This document shows positions 1 to 7,565 of a DNA stretch of 49,686 nucleotides, piece after piece. The translations under genes were made by a program, and so were the position numbers. The notes under the pieces were generated by a model. The model had not been told where the DNA came from and did no database searches. It saw only the letters and a program-made list of their open reading frames with translations. Source of the stretch: Nocardioides sp. Soil797 (GTDB lineage Bacteria; Actinomycetota; Actinomycetes; Propionibacteriales; Nocardioidaceae); NCBI GenBank assembly GCA_001429555.1, contig LMSR01000007.1, positions 1 through 49,686 on the forward strand, given 5' to 3'. The first letter of the stretch is position 1. Each line of letters begins with the position of its first letter.

Positions 1-1
1 C

Positions 2-112
2 AACGAACTGGCCGTCGACGTGTTGACCACCGGTGAGGACCACGGACTCGGTGTGGAGTTGGGGCTGGTGGCCCCCAACCAACCACCGGCCTGCTTCACC
101 CTCACCGCGTGA
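2..112 (+). CDS. C-terminal end of an unidentified protein (partial)
   Basis: An open frame enters from the left edge and runs 36 codons to a TGA at 110-112. The last residues read VAPNQPPACFTLTA. I do not recognise the family from this fragment. It lies 36 bp from the end of the convergent phosphopantetheinyl transferase gene. The codons are GC-rich at third positions, as in the neighbours, which supports a real coding end. Confidence 0.5.
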   Translation, partial: NELAVDVLTTGEDHGLGVELGLVAPNQPPACFTLTA

Positions 113-148
113 GACCGGCGGAGTCACCCGCGCCTGATCCCAGCGGGA

Positions 149-697
149 TCACCGGCGCGTGAACGCCACCACGCAGATCAGCCCGGCCGGGGCGGCACGC
201 TCCATGACCCGGTGATCTGCCAGACGTACGTCGGTCATCGGCACTGCAAGTCCGGTGCCGGTTGACTTCAGGATTGCCTCCTTGGCGCACCACGCCCACG
301 TCGGGTCGACGCCGGGTGGGTCGTCGGGGTGCAGCACCAGACGGGGGTTCCAGCGTGCTTCGACGTCGGCGACCACCTCGATGTCGACCCCGAGGTCCAC
401 CCCGATCTCGGATTCATTGGCGGACTCGGTCGAGGCGCCGCGAGGGACCTCGTCGCCCACGTGGCCGAGGCTGATCGCGGTGACCAGGTGGTCTCCCGCA
501 CGGGACAGGCTGACCGCCACCCGCGTGCCGTCCTCGAGCCGTGTCCACGGCCGCCCGTGGGTGTCGGAGCCGCACGACGGGCAGTGTCGCCCGGTGCGCA
601 CCAGAGCCGGTTCGACGCCTAGGCACCTGCCCACGTGCTCGGCCAGTGCCTCGTCCGACGGCCGGTCGGCCGGGTGCCAGGCGAGGTCGATGTTCAT
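149..697 (-). CDS. 4'-phosphopantetheinyl transferase superfamily protein
   Basis: Sfp-type enzyme expected to move the phosphopantetheine arm of coenzyme A onto carrier-protein domains (fatty acid, polyketide or peptide synthases). The 182-residue protein has the family landmarks: CPSCGSDTHGRPW near residues 39-51, SLSRAG near 63-68, the metal-binding GVDIE near 103-107 and the WCAKEAILK helix near 136-144 with the KEA Glu and Lys. It is slightly short for Sfp, whose usual size is about 220 residues. No synthase gene lies nearby, so the carrier protein is unknown. A TAGAGT -10-like hexamer sits about 9 nt upstream of the ATG, so the transcript may have almost no leader. Confidence 0.9.
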   Translation of the reverse strand: MNIDLAWHPADRPSDEALAEHVGRCLGVEPALVRTGRHCPSCGSDTHGRPWTRLEDGTRVAVSLSRAGDHLVTAISLGHVGDEVPRGASTESANESEIGVDLGVDIEVVADVEARWNPRLVLHPDDPPGVDPTWAWCAKEAILKSTGTGLAVPMTDVRLADHRVMERAAPAGLICVVAFTRR

Positions 698-699
698 CT

Positions 700-730
700 G
701 CCTGACTCTAGGCAGGCTCTGGTCAGGCAG
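700..730. promoter_or_regulatory. Inverted repeat between divergent PPTase and SGNH hydrolase genes
   Basis: TGCCTGAC at 700-707 and GTCAGGCA at 723-730 are perfect 8-bp inverted arms, with further GGCAGGC copies between and after them. The site begins 3 bp upstream of the phosphopantetheinyl transferase start and covers its likely -10 region. It could be an operator or a hairpin in the leader of the rightward gene. Confidence 0.35.
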
Positions 731-790
731 GCGTCGTAGGTCCTAATGTGACGTGGGCCACGTGTGGGGAACACACCAAGGAGTCACCGC

Positions 791-1801
791 ATGAAGTGGA
801 AGTTCTCGGGCTGCGTCGCGCTGTCCGCATCGGTTCTCGCTCTCGTCGGCAGCCTGCTCACCGCACCACCGGGCAGTGCCGCGGCAGCTCCGTCGTACGT
901 CGCCCTCGGTGACTCCTATGCGTCGGGCACCGGCACCCGCAGCTACATCGACGACGGCACCAGCTGCAAGCGTTCGACACTCGCCTACCCGTCGTTGATC
1001 GCGGCGGCGCGCGGCTACAGCCTCAACTTCCGCGCCTGTTCGGGCGCCAAGATCCCCGACGTCACCAACACCCAGCTCAGCGCGTTGTCTTCGACCACGC
1101 GCTACGTCACGATCTCGATCGGTGGCAACGACGCCGGCTTTGCCGACGTACTCACCGAGTGTGCGATGCCCGGCTGGATGAGCAACTGCGACGGGGCGAT
1201 CGACGGAGCGCAGGCCTACATCAACAACACCCTGCCCGGGAAGCTCTCCTCGCTGTACGCCTCGATCCGCAGCAAGGCGCCGAGCGCGAAGGTCGTGGTG
1301 GTCGGCTACCCGCGCATCTTCATGGGCGAGGACTGCTACGCCCTCACCTGGTTCTCCCCGGCCGAGGAGGCGCGCCTGAACACGACTGCCGACCTGCTGA
1401 ACAGCAGGACCTCGGCCCAGGCATCGGCCAAGGGCTTCTCGTTCGCGAACCCGACCAGCCGCTTCATCGGCCATGCGGTCTGTGACGACCCCGAGTGGAT
1501 CAACGGGCTCTCCAACCCGATCGACGACTCCTACCACCCGAACCGGGCCGGCCACGCCTCCGGATACGGCCCGACGGTGAGCCCGCTGCTGACCGGGAAC
1601 TCGCTCGAGGTCACCCCGGCCGTGCTGGCGAAGGCCCGCGCCAGCGCTGACGAACAGGCCGCGTTGCAGCGACAGTACGCCGCGGCAGACGCGACCATCG
1701 AGCCGGAGACCGTGCGCGCACCCGACCTGACCTCAGCGCACGCGAAGGCGGCGGCCAAGCGGTCCGGGGTCAACCTGGATCAGTGGGTGGCCAGGCACTG
1801 A
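791..1801 (+). CDS. Secreted SGNH/GDSL-family esterase or lipase
   Basis: Predicted extracellular serine esterase resembling the Streptomyces scabies esterase (SEST) group. The start at 791 follows an AAGGAG Shine-Dalgarno and gives 336 residues; an in-frame upstream start at 764 would add 9 residues before the signal peptide. A basic N-terminus and hydrophobic stretch end in a run of alanines around residue 33. The nucleophile Ser42 lies in GDSYASGTG, the oxyanion-hole block is GGND at 111-114, and the catalytic His is near 249 in DDSYHPN. Several cysteines suggest disulfides after export. A strong hairpin follows at 1820. Substrate is unknown. Confidence 0.88.
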   Translation: MKWKFSGCVALSASVLALVGSLLTAPPGSAAAAPSYVALGDSYASGTGTRSYIDDGTSCKRSTLAYPSLIAAARGYSLNFRACSGAKIPDVTNTQLSALSSTTRYVTISIGGNDAGFADVLTECAMPGWMSNCDGAIDGAQAYINNTLPGKLSSLYASIRSKAPSAKVVVVGYPRIFMGEDCYALTWFSPAEEARLNTTADLLNSRTSAQASAKGFSFANPTSRFIGHAVCDDPEWINGLSNPIDDSYHPNRAGHASGYGPTVSPLLTGNSLEVTPAVLAKARASADEQAALQRQYAAADATIEPETVRAPDLTSAHAKAAAKRSGVNLDQWVARH

Positions 1802-1819
1802 CGCCCACCTGGAAGCGGA

Positions 1820-1853
1820 GGAGCCCCGCAACCGAAGTCGGTCGCGGGGCTCC
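1820..1853. terminator. Bidirectional hairpin terminator between convergent genes
   Basis: Arms GGAGCCCCGC-A-ACCGA and TCGGT-C-GCGGGGCTCC form a 16-bp stem with one A/C mismatch and a 2-nt closing loop. It sits between the ends of the esterase (1801) and lipase (1874) genes and can serve both. There is no long T tract, as is usual in high-GC actinobacteria. Confidence 0.75.
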
Positions 1854-1873
1854 CCGTCCGTGCGAGTGGCGTC

Positions 1874-3097
1874 TCAGAGGCGCCAGCAGCTCGACACCGC
1901 GGGCAGCCCGGCGAACCTGGCTTCGAGGAACGCGAATGCCTCGGGGTAGCTGCGGATGGCTCCACCCACGTGCGTGGGTGCGAAGTTGGTGGCGAATCGC
2001 ACCGTCGCCCCACGGTCACACCAGCGCACCGCGGCGCCGCGCCCCACGTCGTACGGGATCACGTCGTCGAGCACGCTCTGGGTTACCAGCACGGGTGCGC
2101 TGGGCTTGCGGTTGCCGATCAGCTGCTCGGCCACCGCGGTGCGCAACGGCTCCTGGGAGAGGGAGTCGGTGATCGGTCGTCCGTCCTTGGTCAGTGTCTT
2201 CGACTTGGTGAAGCCGAACTGCGCGATCGAGTCGAAGAGGCACTGTCCTTCGAGGGCGTCCATGCCCTCGATCCCCTTGGCGTTCAGATAGCTGTCGGCG
2301 TCGATGTCGTAGGACTCGGCCAGGCCGGCGACGGCGTACCCGAGGAACCCGAAGTAGAGCGAGCCGTCGAGGTTCTCCGCGACCTTGGCGAGGTCGGCGG
2401 GAATCGCTCCGGCCACCACGCCCTTGACCTTCAGCTCGGGGGAGTAGGACCCGGCGAGTTCGGCGGCGGAGGCTGCTGCGCCACCACCCTGCGAGTAGCC
2501 GGTGATCGCGACCGGACCGGCGTCCGGAAGGTTCGCGGCCGACAGGCGCTGGGCTGCCCGGATGCTGTCGAGCACGGCCCGGCCCTGGACCTCGCGGCTC
2601 ATGTAGGTGTGCGTGCCCTCGGTGCCCAGACCCTGGTAGTCGGTCACGACGACGCCGTAGCCACGCGCGACCAGGCCGGCGATGAACACACCTTCGTACT
2701 CACTCCCGCCGGACAGCTGTCGGGACGGGGCGCACTGGTCGCCCAGGCCCTGGGTGCCCACCGCGTAGGCGACGACCGGTCGCTGCCGGCCCGGGCCGGA
2801 CCACGCCTTGTCGGGGGTGATCACCGTGCCAGTCACTGCGATCGGGGTGTCATTGCGGTCCGTGCTTCGGTACATGATGCGCTGGACCGAGGCGTCGACC
2901 TCGATCGCGTGCAACGGGTCGAGATAGAAGTCGGACGGTTCCGAACGGACCAGGTCGCCGTTCGCCGCCGGCAGCGAGGTCGGGGTGTCGTAGAACGACG
3001 GACTCTCGTCGGCATTGGCCATCGGCGCGGCGAGCTGGATCGGTGCGACGAGGGTCGCCGCGGCAACGGTGGCGGTGAGGAGTCTTCTCCAGTGCAT
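1874..3097 (-). CDS. Secretory lipase (LIP-family alpha/beta hydrolase)
   Basis: Predicted exported triacylglycerol lipase or esterase. The ATG at 3097 has a GAGAAGGA ribosome-binding site and gives 407 residues starting with a clear signal peptide (MHWRRLLTATVAAATLVAP, cleavage near ANADES). The nucleophile elbow GYSQGGGA places Ser at about residue 202. Asp in VLDDVIP (about 344-345) and His in APTHVGG (about 376) complete the probable triad. The layout matches the LIP family of fungal and actinobacterial secreted lipases. The PucR-type regulator gene lies just upstream on the same strand, and a 16-bp palindromic sequence in front of this gene recurs in front of that regulator. Confidence 0.85.
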   Translation of the reverse strand: MHWRRLLTATVAAATLVAPIQLAAPMANADESPSFYDTPTSLPAANGDLVRSEPSDFYLDPLHAIEVDASVQRIMYRSTDRNDTPIAVTGTVITPDKAWSGPGRQRPVVAYAVGTQGLGDQCAPSRQLSGGSEYEGVFIAGLVARGYGVVVTDYQGLGTEGTHTYMSREVQGRAVLDSIRAAQRLSAANLPDAGPVAITGYSQGGGAAASAAELAGSYSPELKVKGVVAGAIPADLAKVAENLDGSLYFGFLGYAVAGLAESYDIDADSYLNAKGIEGMDALEGQCLFDSIAQFGFTKSKTLTKDGRPITDSLSQEPLRTAVAEQLIGNRKPSAPVLVTQSVLDDVIPYDVGRGAAVRWCDRGATVRFATNFAPTHVGGAIRSYPEAFAFLEARFAGLPAVSSCWRL

Positions 3098-3224
3098 GGG
3101 TCCTTCTCTCTGGCTCCCGGGCACCCCCCTGCGAGTCCCTCCCGCCGCCCGGCAGCCGGGAATCAGGATGGCGGCTGGAGCGGCGGAGCGGAACTGGAGT
3201 TCCTGACACACCTGCGATCGCCGG

Positions 3225-3240
3225 CCTTGTGACTCGTCAC
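3225..3240. promoter_or_regulatory. Candidate operator, copy 1 (upstream of lipase)
   Basis: CCTTGTGACTCGTCAC contains the palindrome GTGAC-TC-GTCAC. The identical 16-mer occurs at 4502-4517 upstream of the neighbouring PucR-type regulator, in the same orientation relative to its gene. This copy is about 130 bp upstream of the lipase start, inside the 145-bp gap that follows the regulator gene. Confidence 0.5.
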
Positions 3241-3242
3241 AG

Positions 3243-4478
3243 TCACGGTGTCGATCGGGAGCTGATGCTGTCGACGAAGCGACGCACCACCAGAGCAGCG
3301 CGCACCAGCTGACGACCCTCCGGATCGTTCGTGTCGAGACCGGTCAGCTCACGCACGCGGCGCAGTCGGTAGTCGAGGGTGTTGGGGTGCACGTGGAGCC
3401 GGCGGGCGGTCGGCGCCCGCCGGTGCGCCTCCTCGACGTACGTCGTCAGGGTGTCCAGCAGCTCGCGGTTCCCGGCGATGGGGCCCAGCAGCCCTGCCAG
3501 GGCCGTGCGAGCCGGTCCAGGCCGGGTGACCTGGACCTCCAGGAGCAGGTCGTTGATCTGGTGCACCCCCGTTGGGTAGGCGAGACGGTCGGCCACCTCG
3601 GCGCAGTCGTGGGCGGACAACGCGGCTTCGGGTGTGCGCTGGCGGTCCGGGGCGTGGGCCAACCCGGCGTACCACTTCCCGCGGAGCGACTTGCCCAACG
3701 CCTTGCGGACCGCGGCGGACTCGACCCTTCCGCGCAGGACCAGCATGCCTCCGGTCGGGCTGAGGCCGTCCAGGACCACGGACCCGGAGAGCGCACCCAG
3801 TTCTTCGCGCACCGCACGAGCGCGGCGGCGTGCCTCCACGGCGACCGTGACGGTGTCGTCGTGACTGGGCGGGCGGTGCCGCAGGCAGACCAGTGTGCGT
3901 TCCGGCCAGAACGCCAGGCCGGCGTCGTGCCAGTGGGCGGGGGTGTCAGTCGCGTCGAGGACCCGTTGGAGCAGGTCCGTGCGTGCCTCGCGCTCCCGAC
4001 CGGTCAGCGCGGTCGTGGTCTCCACGTAGGTCTCGGTGACTGCGGTCGTGACCACCTGCAGGTAGCCCAGGACCAGGGACCCGATCTCCACGACGGCCGT
4101 CACGTCACCCGGCTCCGCAACCTCCTCGAGTTGCTGCCAACAGGCACTGAAGCCGGCGTAGTAGGCGGCGAGCACCTCGGGCAACGGGATCCTCTCCTCG
4201 GCCCGGCTGGCCGCCGAGCGCATCAGGAACTCGATCTCACTGGGCTCGGGGAGCCGCCCGTCCTGCAGGAGTCGCACGAAGAGCTGAAGGTTCTGCCGGG
4301 TGACCTCGTTGATCTCCTGGTCGAGCTGATCGGGATGCAGGTGTCGGTAGAAGGGCACCTCCGCCTGCACCTGCTCCATGGTCATGCCGACCAGTTCGGG
4401 GAGCCTCTTGGCGAGGCGCTCGCGCAACTCGGTTCGGGGCTGGATCGGGGGGAGGGCCATGGCGTGATGCTCGTGCAT
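3243..4478 (-). CDS. PucR/CdaR-type helix-turn-helix transcriptional regulator
   Basis: Probable DNA-binding regulator of 411 residues from the chosen ATG at 4478. The N-terminal half is a helical sensor-like region. The C-terminal end carries the PucR-type helix-turn-helix, RRLHVHPNTLDYRLRRVREL, near residues 366-385. The frame stays open up to 4646, but the region from 4502 holds a palindromic site shared with the lipase promoter, so I place the start downstream of it. An AAGGAGG lies 20 nt before the ATG, which is too far to decide the start; an ATG 15 nt further in is another option. The gene precedes the secreted lipase gene on the same strand, so control of lipase expression is the natural guess. 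Confidence 0.8.
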   Translation of the reverse strand: MHEHHAMALPPIQPRTELRERLAKRLPELVGMTMEQVQAEVPFYRHLHPDQLDQEINEVTRQNLQLFVRLLQDGRLPEPSEIEFLMRSAASRAEERIPLPEVLAAYYAGFSACWQQLEEVAEPGDVTAVVEIGSLVLGYLQVVTTAVTETYVETTTALTGREREARTDLLQRVLDATDTPAHWHDAGLAFWPERTLVCLRHRPPSHDDTVTVAVEARRRARAVREELGALSGSVVLDGLSPTGGMLVLRGRVESAAVRKALGKSLRGKWYAGLAHAPDRQRTPEAALSAHDCAEVADRLAYPTGVHQINDLLLEVQVTRPGPARTALAGLLGPIAGNRELLDTLTTYVEEAHRRAPTARRLHVHPNTLDYRLRRVRELTGLDTNDPEGRQLVRAALVVRRFVDSISSRSTP

Positions 4479-4501
4479 CGGGGCGGAACCGACAAGGGCC
4501 T

Positions 4502-4517
4502 CCTTGTGACTCGTCAC
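4502..4517. promoter_or_regulatory. Candidate operator, copy 2 (upstream of PucR-type regulator)
   Basis: The same 16-mer as at 3225-3240, CCTTGTGACTCGTCAC, ends 24 bp before the regulator's chosen start codon. A site shared between a regulator and its neighbour suggests autoregulation plus control of the lipase. Confidence 0.5.
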
Positions 4518-4581
4518 GAAGAGACCCAGTTCTTCGCGGCGAGGGCGCGTGCAGCGACCGCTCCGGTGCGCGCAGAAACGG

Positions 4582-4642
4582 CCAGGTGGAGTGAAATTCC
4601 CGCGATTCGACCTCTCTGGGCCTCCAGGTGGAGGGAAGTTCC
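4582..4642. repeat. Pair of direct repeats upstream of a small gene
   Basis: CCAGGTGGAGTGAAATTCC (4582-4600) and CCAGGTGGAGGGAAGTTCC (4624-4642) differ at two of 19 bases and are offset by 42 bp, about four helical turns. They lie in the roughly 250-bp gap between the leftward regulator and the rightward small gene and look like paired protein-binding sites. Confidence 0.45.
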
Positions 4643-4725
4643 ACATCGTTCCGGTCAGAGAACGTGCGAGATGGAGAGAAGCGTGCGATACTCAAGGTGA
4701 ACAGAAAGTGAACAAGAGGTGACTC

Positions 4726-4860
4726 ATGCACAGCAACAACCTGAACGGCCGCCCCACGATGAGCTGGGTCGAAGTCAAGGACGCTGACGGCAGCACTCAC
4801 TTGGAGGCCCGCTGGAGCGCCACCAGCTCGACGCCGGCAGTCGCGCCGCACGCCGCCTGA
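4726..4860 (+). CDS. Small hypothetical protein (44 residues)
   Basis: A short gene reading MHSNNLNGRPTMSWVEVKDA at its N-terminus. It has no signal peptide or membrane segment. An AAGAGGTGA ribosome-binding site lies 5-13 nt upstream, third positions are GC-rich, and a strong terminator follows 20 nt after the stop, so it looks like a free-standing transcription unit. Paired direct repeats upstream suggest regulation. The mixed charge and the WVEVKDADGSTHLEARW core suggest a small folded beta unit. I do not know its function. An internal ATG at codon 12 is a possible alternative start. Confidence 0.6.
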   Translation: MHSNNLNGRPTMSWVEVKDADGSTHLEARWSATSSTPAVAPHAA

Positions 4861-4880
4861 CGCAGTTTCTTCGTTTTCCC

Positions 4881-4913
4881 GAACCGGTCCGCCACCCCGT
4901 GGCGGGCCGGTTC
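4881..4913 (+). terminator. Hairpin terminator after the small gene
   Basis: GAACCGGTCCGCCAC and GTGGCGGGCCGGTTC form a 15-bp stem with one G-U pair around a CCC loop, followed by TGCATTT. It closes the small gene's transcript and lies 23 bp before azlC. Confidence 0.8.
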
Positions 4914-4936
4914 TGCATTTGGGGCAGGATCGTCAC

Positions 4937-5665
4937 ATGCGCGCCCGCCTGCGAGATCTCTCCGCGAGACTCGGACCGGGCACGCTGCGCGACATCTTGT
5001 TGGTGAACCTGGCGGTCGGCATCGTCGGCATCTCCTACGGAGCGATCACCGTCGGCGACGGGCTGCCGCTGTGGGCGCCGAACCTGATGTCGGTCGTGGT
5101 GCTCGGCGGCGCCAGCCAGTTCCTGTTCACCGGCATCATCGCCGCCGGCGGCAGCCCGGTGGCCGCAGTGCTCGCCGGACTCCTGGTCAACGCCCGACAC
5201 CTGCCCTTCGGCTTCGCGCTCGCCGAAACGGTGCGCAACCGCCCGCTCCTCGGCTCCTACCTGATGATCGACGAAGTGGTGGCCTTCGCCCTGTCCGAAC
5301 GCGATCTCGAGCGTCGGCGACGGGTCTTCTTCACCTGCGGCATCGGGTTGTGGATCTTCTGGAACCTCGGCTCCCTCCTGGGAGGACTGCTCGGCAACGC
5401 CATCGACAACACCGACGACTTCGGCCTCGACGCGGCCTTCCCGGCGGTGCTCATTGCCTTGGTGATGCCGGCGCTGCGCGATCGTCGTACCCGGGTCGTG
5501 GCGGTGGTCGGAGCACTGGTCGCAGTGGGGGTCACCCCGTTCGTGCCGACCGGTGTCGCGGTGCTCTTCGCGCTGGCGGCGCTGGTGCTGATGCCGGTGC
5601 TGCGCGGCTCCGCCGAGCCCCCTGCCGGTCCGGATCCGGGCGCCGGGGGAGGTGGCGACCGATGA
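4937..5665 (+). CDS. azlC: AzlC-family branched-chain amino acid permease
   Basis: Large subunit of an AzlCD-type exporter in the cytoplasmic membrane, known from leucine-analogue resistance in Bacillus and related to BrnF of Corynebacterium. The 242-residue product opens with the typical AzlC segment LRDILLVNLAVGIVGISYGA, then GGASQFLFTGIIAAGGSP and NARHLPFGFALAE, and has multiple hydrophobic segments. The start at 4937 avoids the terminator. The stop overlaps the azlD start (ATGA), so the subunits are probably translationally coupled. Exported substrates may be isoleucine, leucine, valine or methionine; the exact range cannot be read from sequence. Confidence 0.9.
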   Translation: MRARLRDLSARLGPGTLRDILLVNLAVGIVGISYGAITVGDGLPLWAPNLMSVVVLGGASQFLFTGIIAAGGSPVAAVLAGLLVNARHLPFGFALAETVRNRPLLGSYLMIDEVVAFALSERDLERRRRVFFTCGIGLWIFWNLGSLLGGLLGNAIDNTDDFGLDAAFPAVLIALVMPALRDRRTRVVAVVGALVAVGVTPFVPTGVAVLFALAALVLMPVLRGSAEPPAGPDPGAGGGGDR

Positions 5666-5985
5666 TCTCGGCCCCCGTGCTGGTCGGCTCCGCGGTGCTG
5701 CTGGGGCTGGGCACCTTCGCCTTCCGCGCCGCCGGACCGCTGCTGCACGCCCGGGTGCGGGTGAGCCCGTCGGTGCAGTCGGTGATGTCGATGTCGGCCA
5801 CCGTGCTGCTGGTCGCGCTCGCGGTCACCGCCGCCATCTTCGACGGGTCGTCACCGGCAGGATGGGCCCGTGCCGCGGGCGTCGCCGTGGCCATCGTACT
5901 CGCCTGGCGCCGGGCCCCGTTCGTCCTGATCGTCCTGCTTGCAGCCGGCACCACCGCGCTGCTCCGCCTTCTCGGTGTCGGCTGA
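5662..5985 (+). CDS. azlD: AzlD-family branched-chain amino acid transport small subunit
   Basis: Small partner of AzlC, 107 residues with about four hydrophobic segments, matching the family's usual size. Its ATG overlaps the azlC stop in ATGA, supporting both the start and a two-gene operon. Characteristic features are the FAFRAAGPLLHARVRVSP segment and a hydrophobic C-terminus ending LLRLLGVG. Works in the membrane with AzlC (BrnE/BrnF-like pairing). Confidence 0.88.
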   Translation: MISAPVLVGSAVLLGLGTFAFRAAGPLLHARVRVSPSVQSVMSMSATVLLVALAVTAAIFDGSSPAGWARAAGVAVAIVLAWRRAPFVLIVLLAAGTTALLRLLGVG

Positions 5986-5993
5986 GTGGATCG

Positions 5994-6100
5994 CGGCGCG
6001 CGACCACCAGAACGACCACAAGGACGACCACAACGGCCTGAATCCGCCGGAAACCAGGGTTTCTGGAGCGTTGTGGTCGTTCGGGTGGTTGCTCGCGCCG
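5994..6100. repeat. Long nested palindromic element (family A, copy 1)
   Basis: A 107-bp imperfect palindrome fills most of the gap between azlD and the aldehyde dehydrogenase gene. The outer arms are CGGCGCG and CGCGCCG. The main arms contain GAACGACCACAA and TTGTGGTCGTTC. A small inner hairpin is CCGGAAAC/GTTTCTGG. A second element with the same arm sequences occurs at 44848-44926. It could end transcription of azlCD, but it is longer and more structured than an ordinary terminator. Confidence 0.65.
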
Positions 6101-6160
6101 ATGGAGGCGGGCGGTTGGCGTCGGGTGACGCCTCTTGGCGCAAGGCCTACTGTGGCCAGC

Positions 6161-7543
6161 ATGAGCGCTGATGTCTTCGATGTCCTCGACCCCGTCGACG
6201 GATCGGTGATCGACCAGGTTCCCGACGCCACGCCCGAGCAGGCGATCCAGGCTCTGGACCGAGCGGTCGCCGTTCAGCACGAGTGGGCGGCCACGCCACC
6301 GCGCGAGCGCAGCGACATCCTGCGACGCGCCTTCGACCTGGTCACCGAGCGGACCGAAGACTTCGCCCGCACGATCAGCCTCGAGATGGGCAAGCCGCTC
6401 GCCGAGGGCAAGGGCGAGGTGGCCTACGGCGCGGAGTTCCTGCGCTGGTTCAGCGAGGAGGCGGTGCGGATCCGCGGCAGCTGGCTGGATGCACCGGCGG
6501 GCGGATCGAAGCTGCTGACCCTGAAGAAGCCGGTCGGCCCGTGCCTGTTCGTCACGCCGTGGAACTTCCCGTTGGCGATGGGCACCCGAAAGATCGGCCC
6601 CGCCCTGGCCGCCGGTTGCACCGTGATCATCAAGCCCGCCTCGGCGACGCCGTTGACGATGGTCAAGCTGGCCGAGGTCTTCGAGGAGGCCGGGCTGCCG
6701 AAGGACGTGCTCCAGGTGGTCACCTCGAAGTCGTCGAAGGAGATCACCGCAGCGCTCATGGGTGACGAACGGCTGCGCAAGATCTCCTTCACCGGCTCGA
6801 CCGCGGTCGGCAAGGGCCTGGTCGAGCAGTCGGCCGGCAACCTGCAGCGGGTCTCGATGGAGCTCGGCGGCAACGCGCCGTTCCTGGTCTTCGACGACGC
6901 CGACGTCGACGCCGCCGTCGAGGGCGCGATGGTCGCCAAGATGCGCAACATGGGCGAGGCCTGTACGTCGGCCAACCGGTTCCTCGTGCAACGCGGAGTG
7001 GCCGAGGAGTTCAGCAAGAAGCTCGCCGAGCGGATGGGCGCCCTCACGGTCGGCCGCGGCCAGGACGATGGCGTCGACGTCGGTCCGCTGATCGACGCGA
7101 AGGCCGTGGAAGGCGTCAAGGAGCTGGTCGACGAGGCGGTCGCCGCCGGTGCCACCAAGCTCGTCGGGGGAGACGCCGACGGCAACTTCTATCCGCCGAC
7201 CGTCCTTGCCGACGTACCGTCGGATGCCCGGATCAACCGCGAGGAGATCTTCGGCCCGGTTGCCCCGATCAGCGTCTTCGACAAGGAGGAGGACGCCATC
7301 GTGATGGCCAACGACACCGAGTACGGTCTCTCGTCCTACGTCTACACGCGCGACCTCGACCGCACCCTGCGCATCGTCGAGTCGCTCGACTTCGGCATGG
7401 TCGGGGTGAACACCGGGCTGGTCTCGAATCCGGCGGCTCCCTTCGGTGGGGTCAAGGCCAGCGGCTTCGGGCGCGAGGGTGGCTTCGAGGGGATCGAGGA
7501 ATACCTGAACACCACCTACGTGGGGATCTCCCACAAGGATTGA
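6161..7543 (+). CDS. NAD(P)-dependent aldehyde dehydrogenase, succinate-semialdehyde type
   Basis: Oxidises an aldehyde to its acid in the cytoplasm, most likely succinate semialdehyde to succinate as in 4-aminobutyrate breakdown. The 460-residue protein has the Rossmann-associated FTGSTAVGKGLVEQSA, the general base Glu234 in MELGG and the nucleophile Cys268 in GEACTSANRF. The C-terminal PFGGVKASGFGREGG matches the SSADH branch. The GEACTSANR form of the active site replaces the more common GQxC but is also seen in actinobacterial members. The frame opens further upstream but through the palindromic element, so the ATG at 6161 is preferred. The substrate is inferred from subfamily only. Confidence 0.85.
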   Translation: MSADVFDVLDPVDGSVIDQVPDATPEQAIQALDRAVAVQHEWAATPPRERSDILRRAFDLVTERTEDFARTISLEMGKPLAEGKGEVAYGAEFLRWFSEEAVRIRGSWLDAPAGGSKLLTLKKPVGPCLFVTPWNFPLAMGTRKIGPALAAGCTVIIKPASATPLTMVKLAEVFEEAGLPKDVLQVVTSKSSKEITAALMGDERLRKISFTGSTAVGKGLVEQSAGNLQRVSMELGGNAPFLVFDDADVDAAVEGAMVAKMRNMGEACTSANRFLVQRGVAEEFSKKLAERMGALTVGRGQDDGVDVGPLIDAKAVEGVKELVDEAVAAGATKLVGGDADGNFYPPTVLADVPSDARINREEIFGPVAPISVFDKEEDAIVMANDTEYGLSSYVYTRDLDRTLRIVESLDFGMVGVNTGLVSNPAAPFGGVKASGFGREGGFEGIEEYLNTTYVGISHKD

Positions 7544-7565
7544 AGTGCGTGGCAGGCTGGGGGTC

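Noticed and set aside
2800..3232. Plus-strand open frame opposite the secretory lipase
   Set aside because: The minus strand encodes a lipase with a complete triad; the antisense frame has no recognisable domain.
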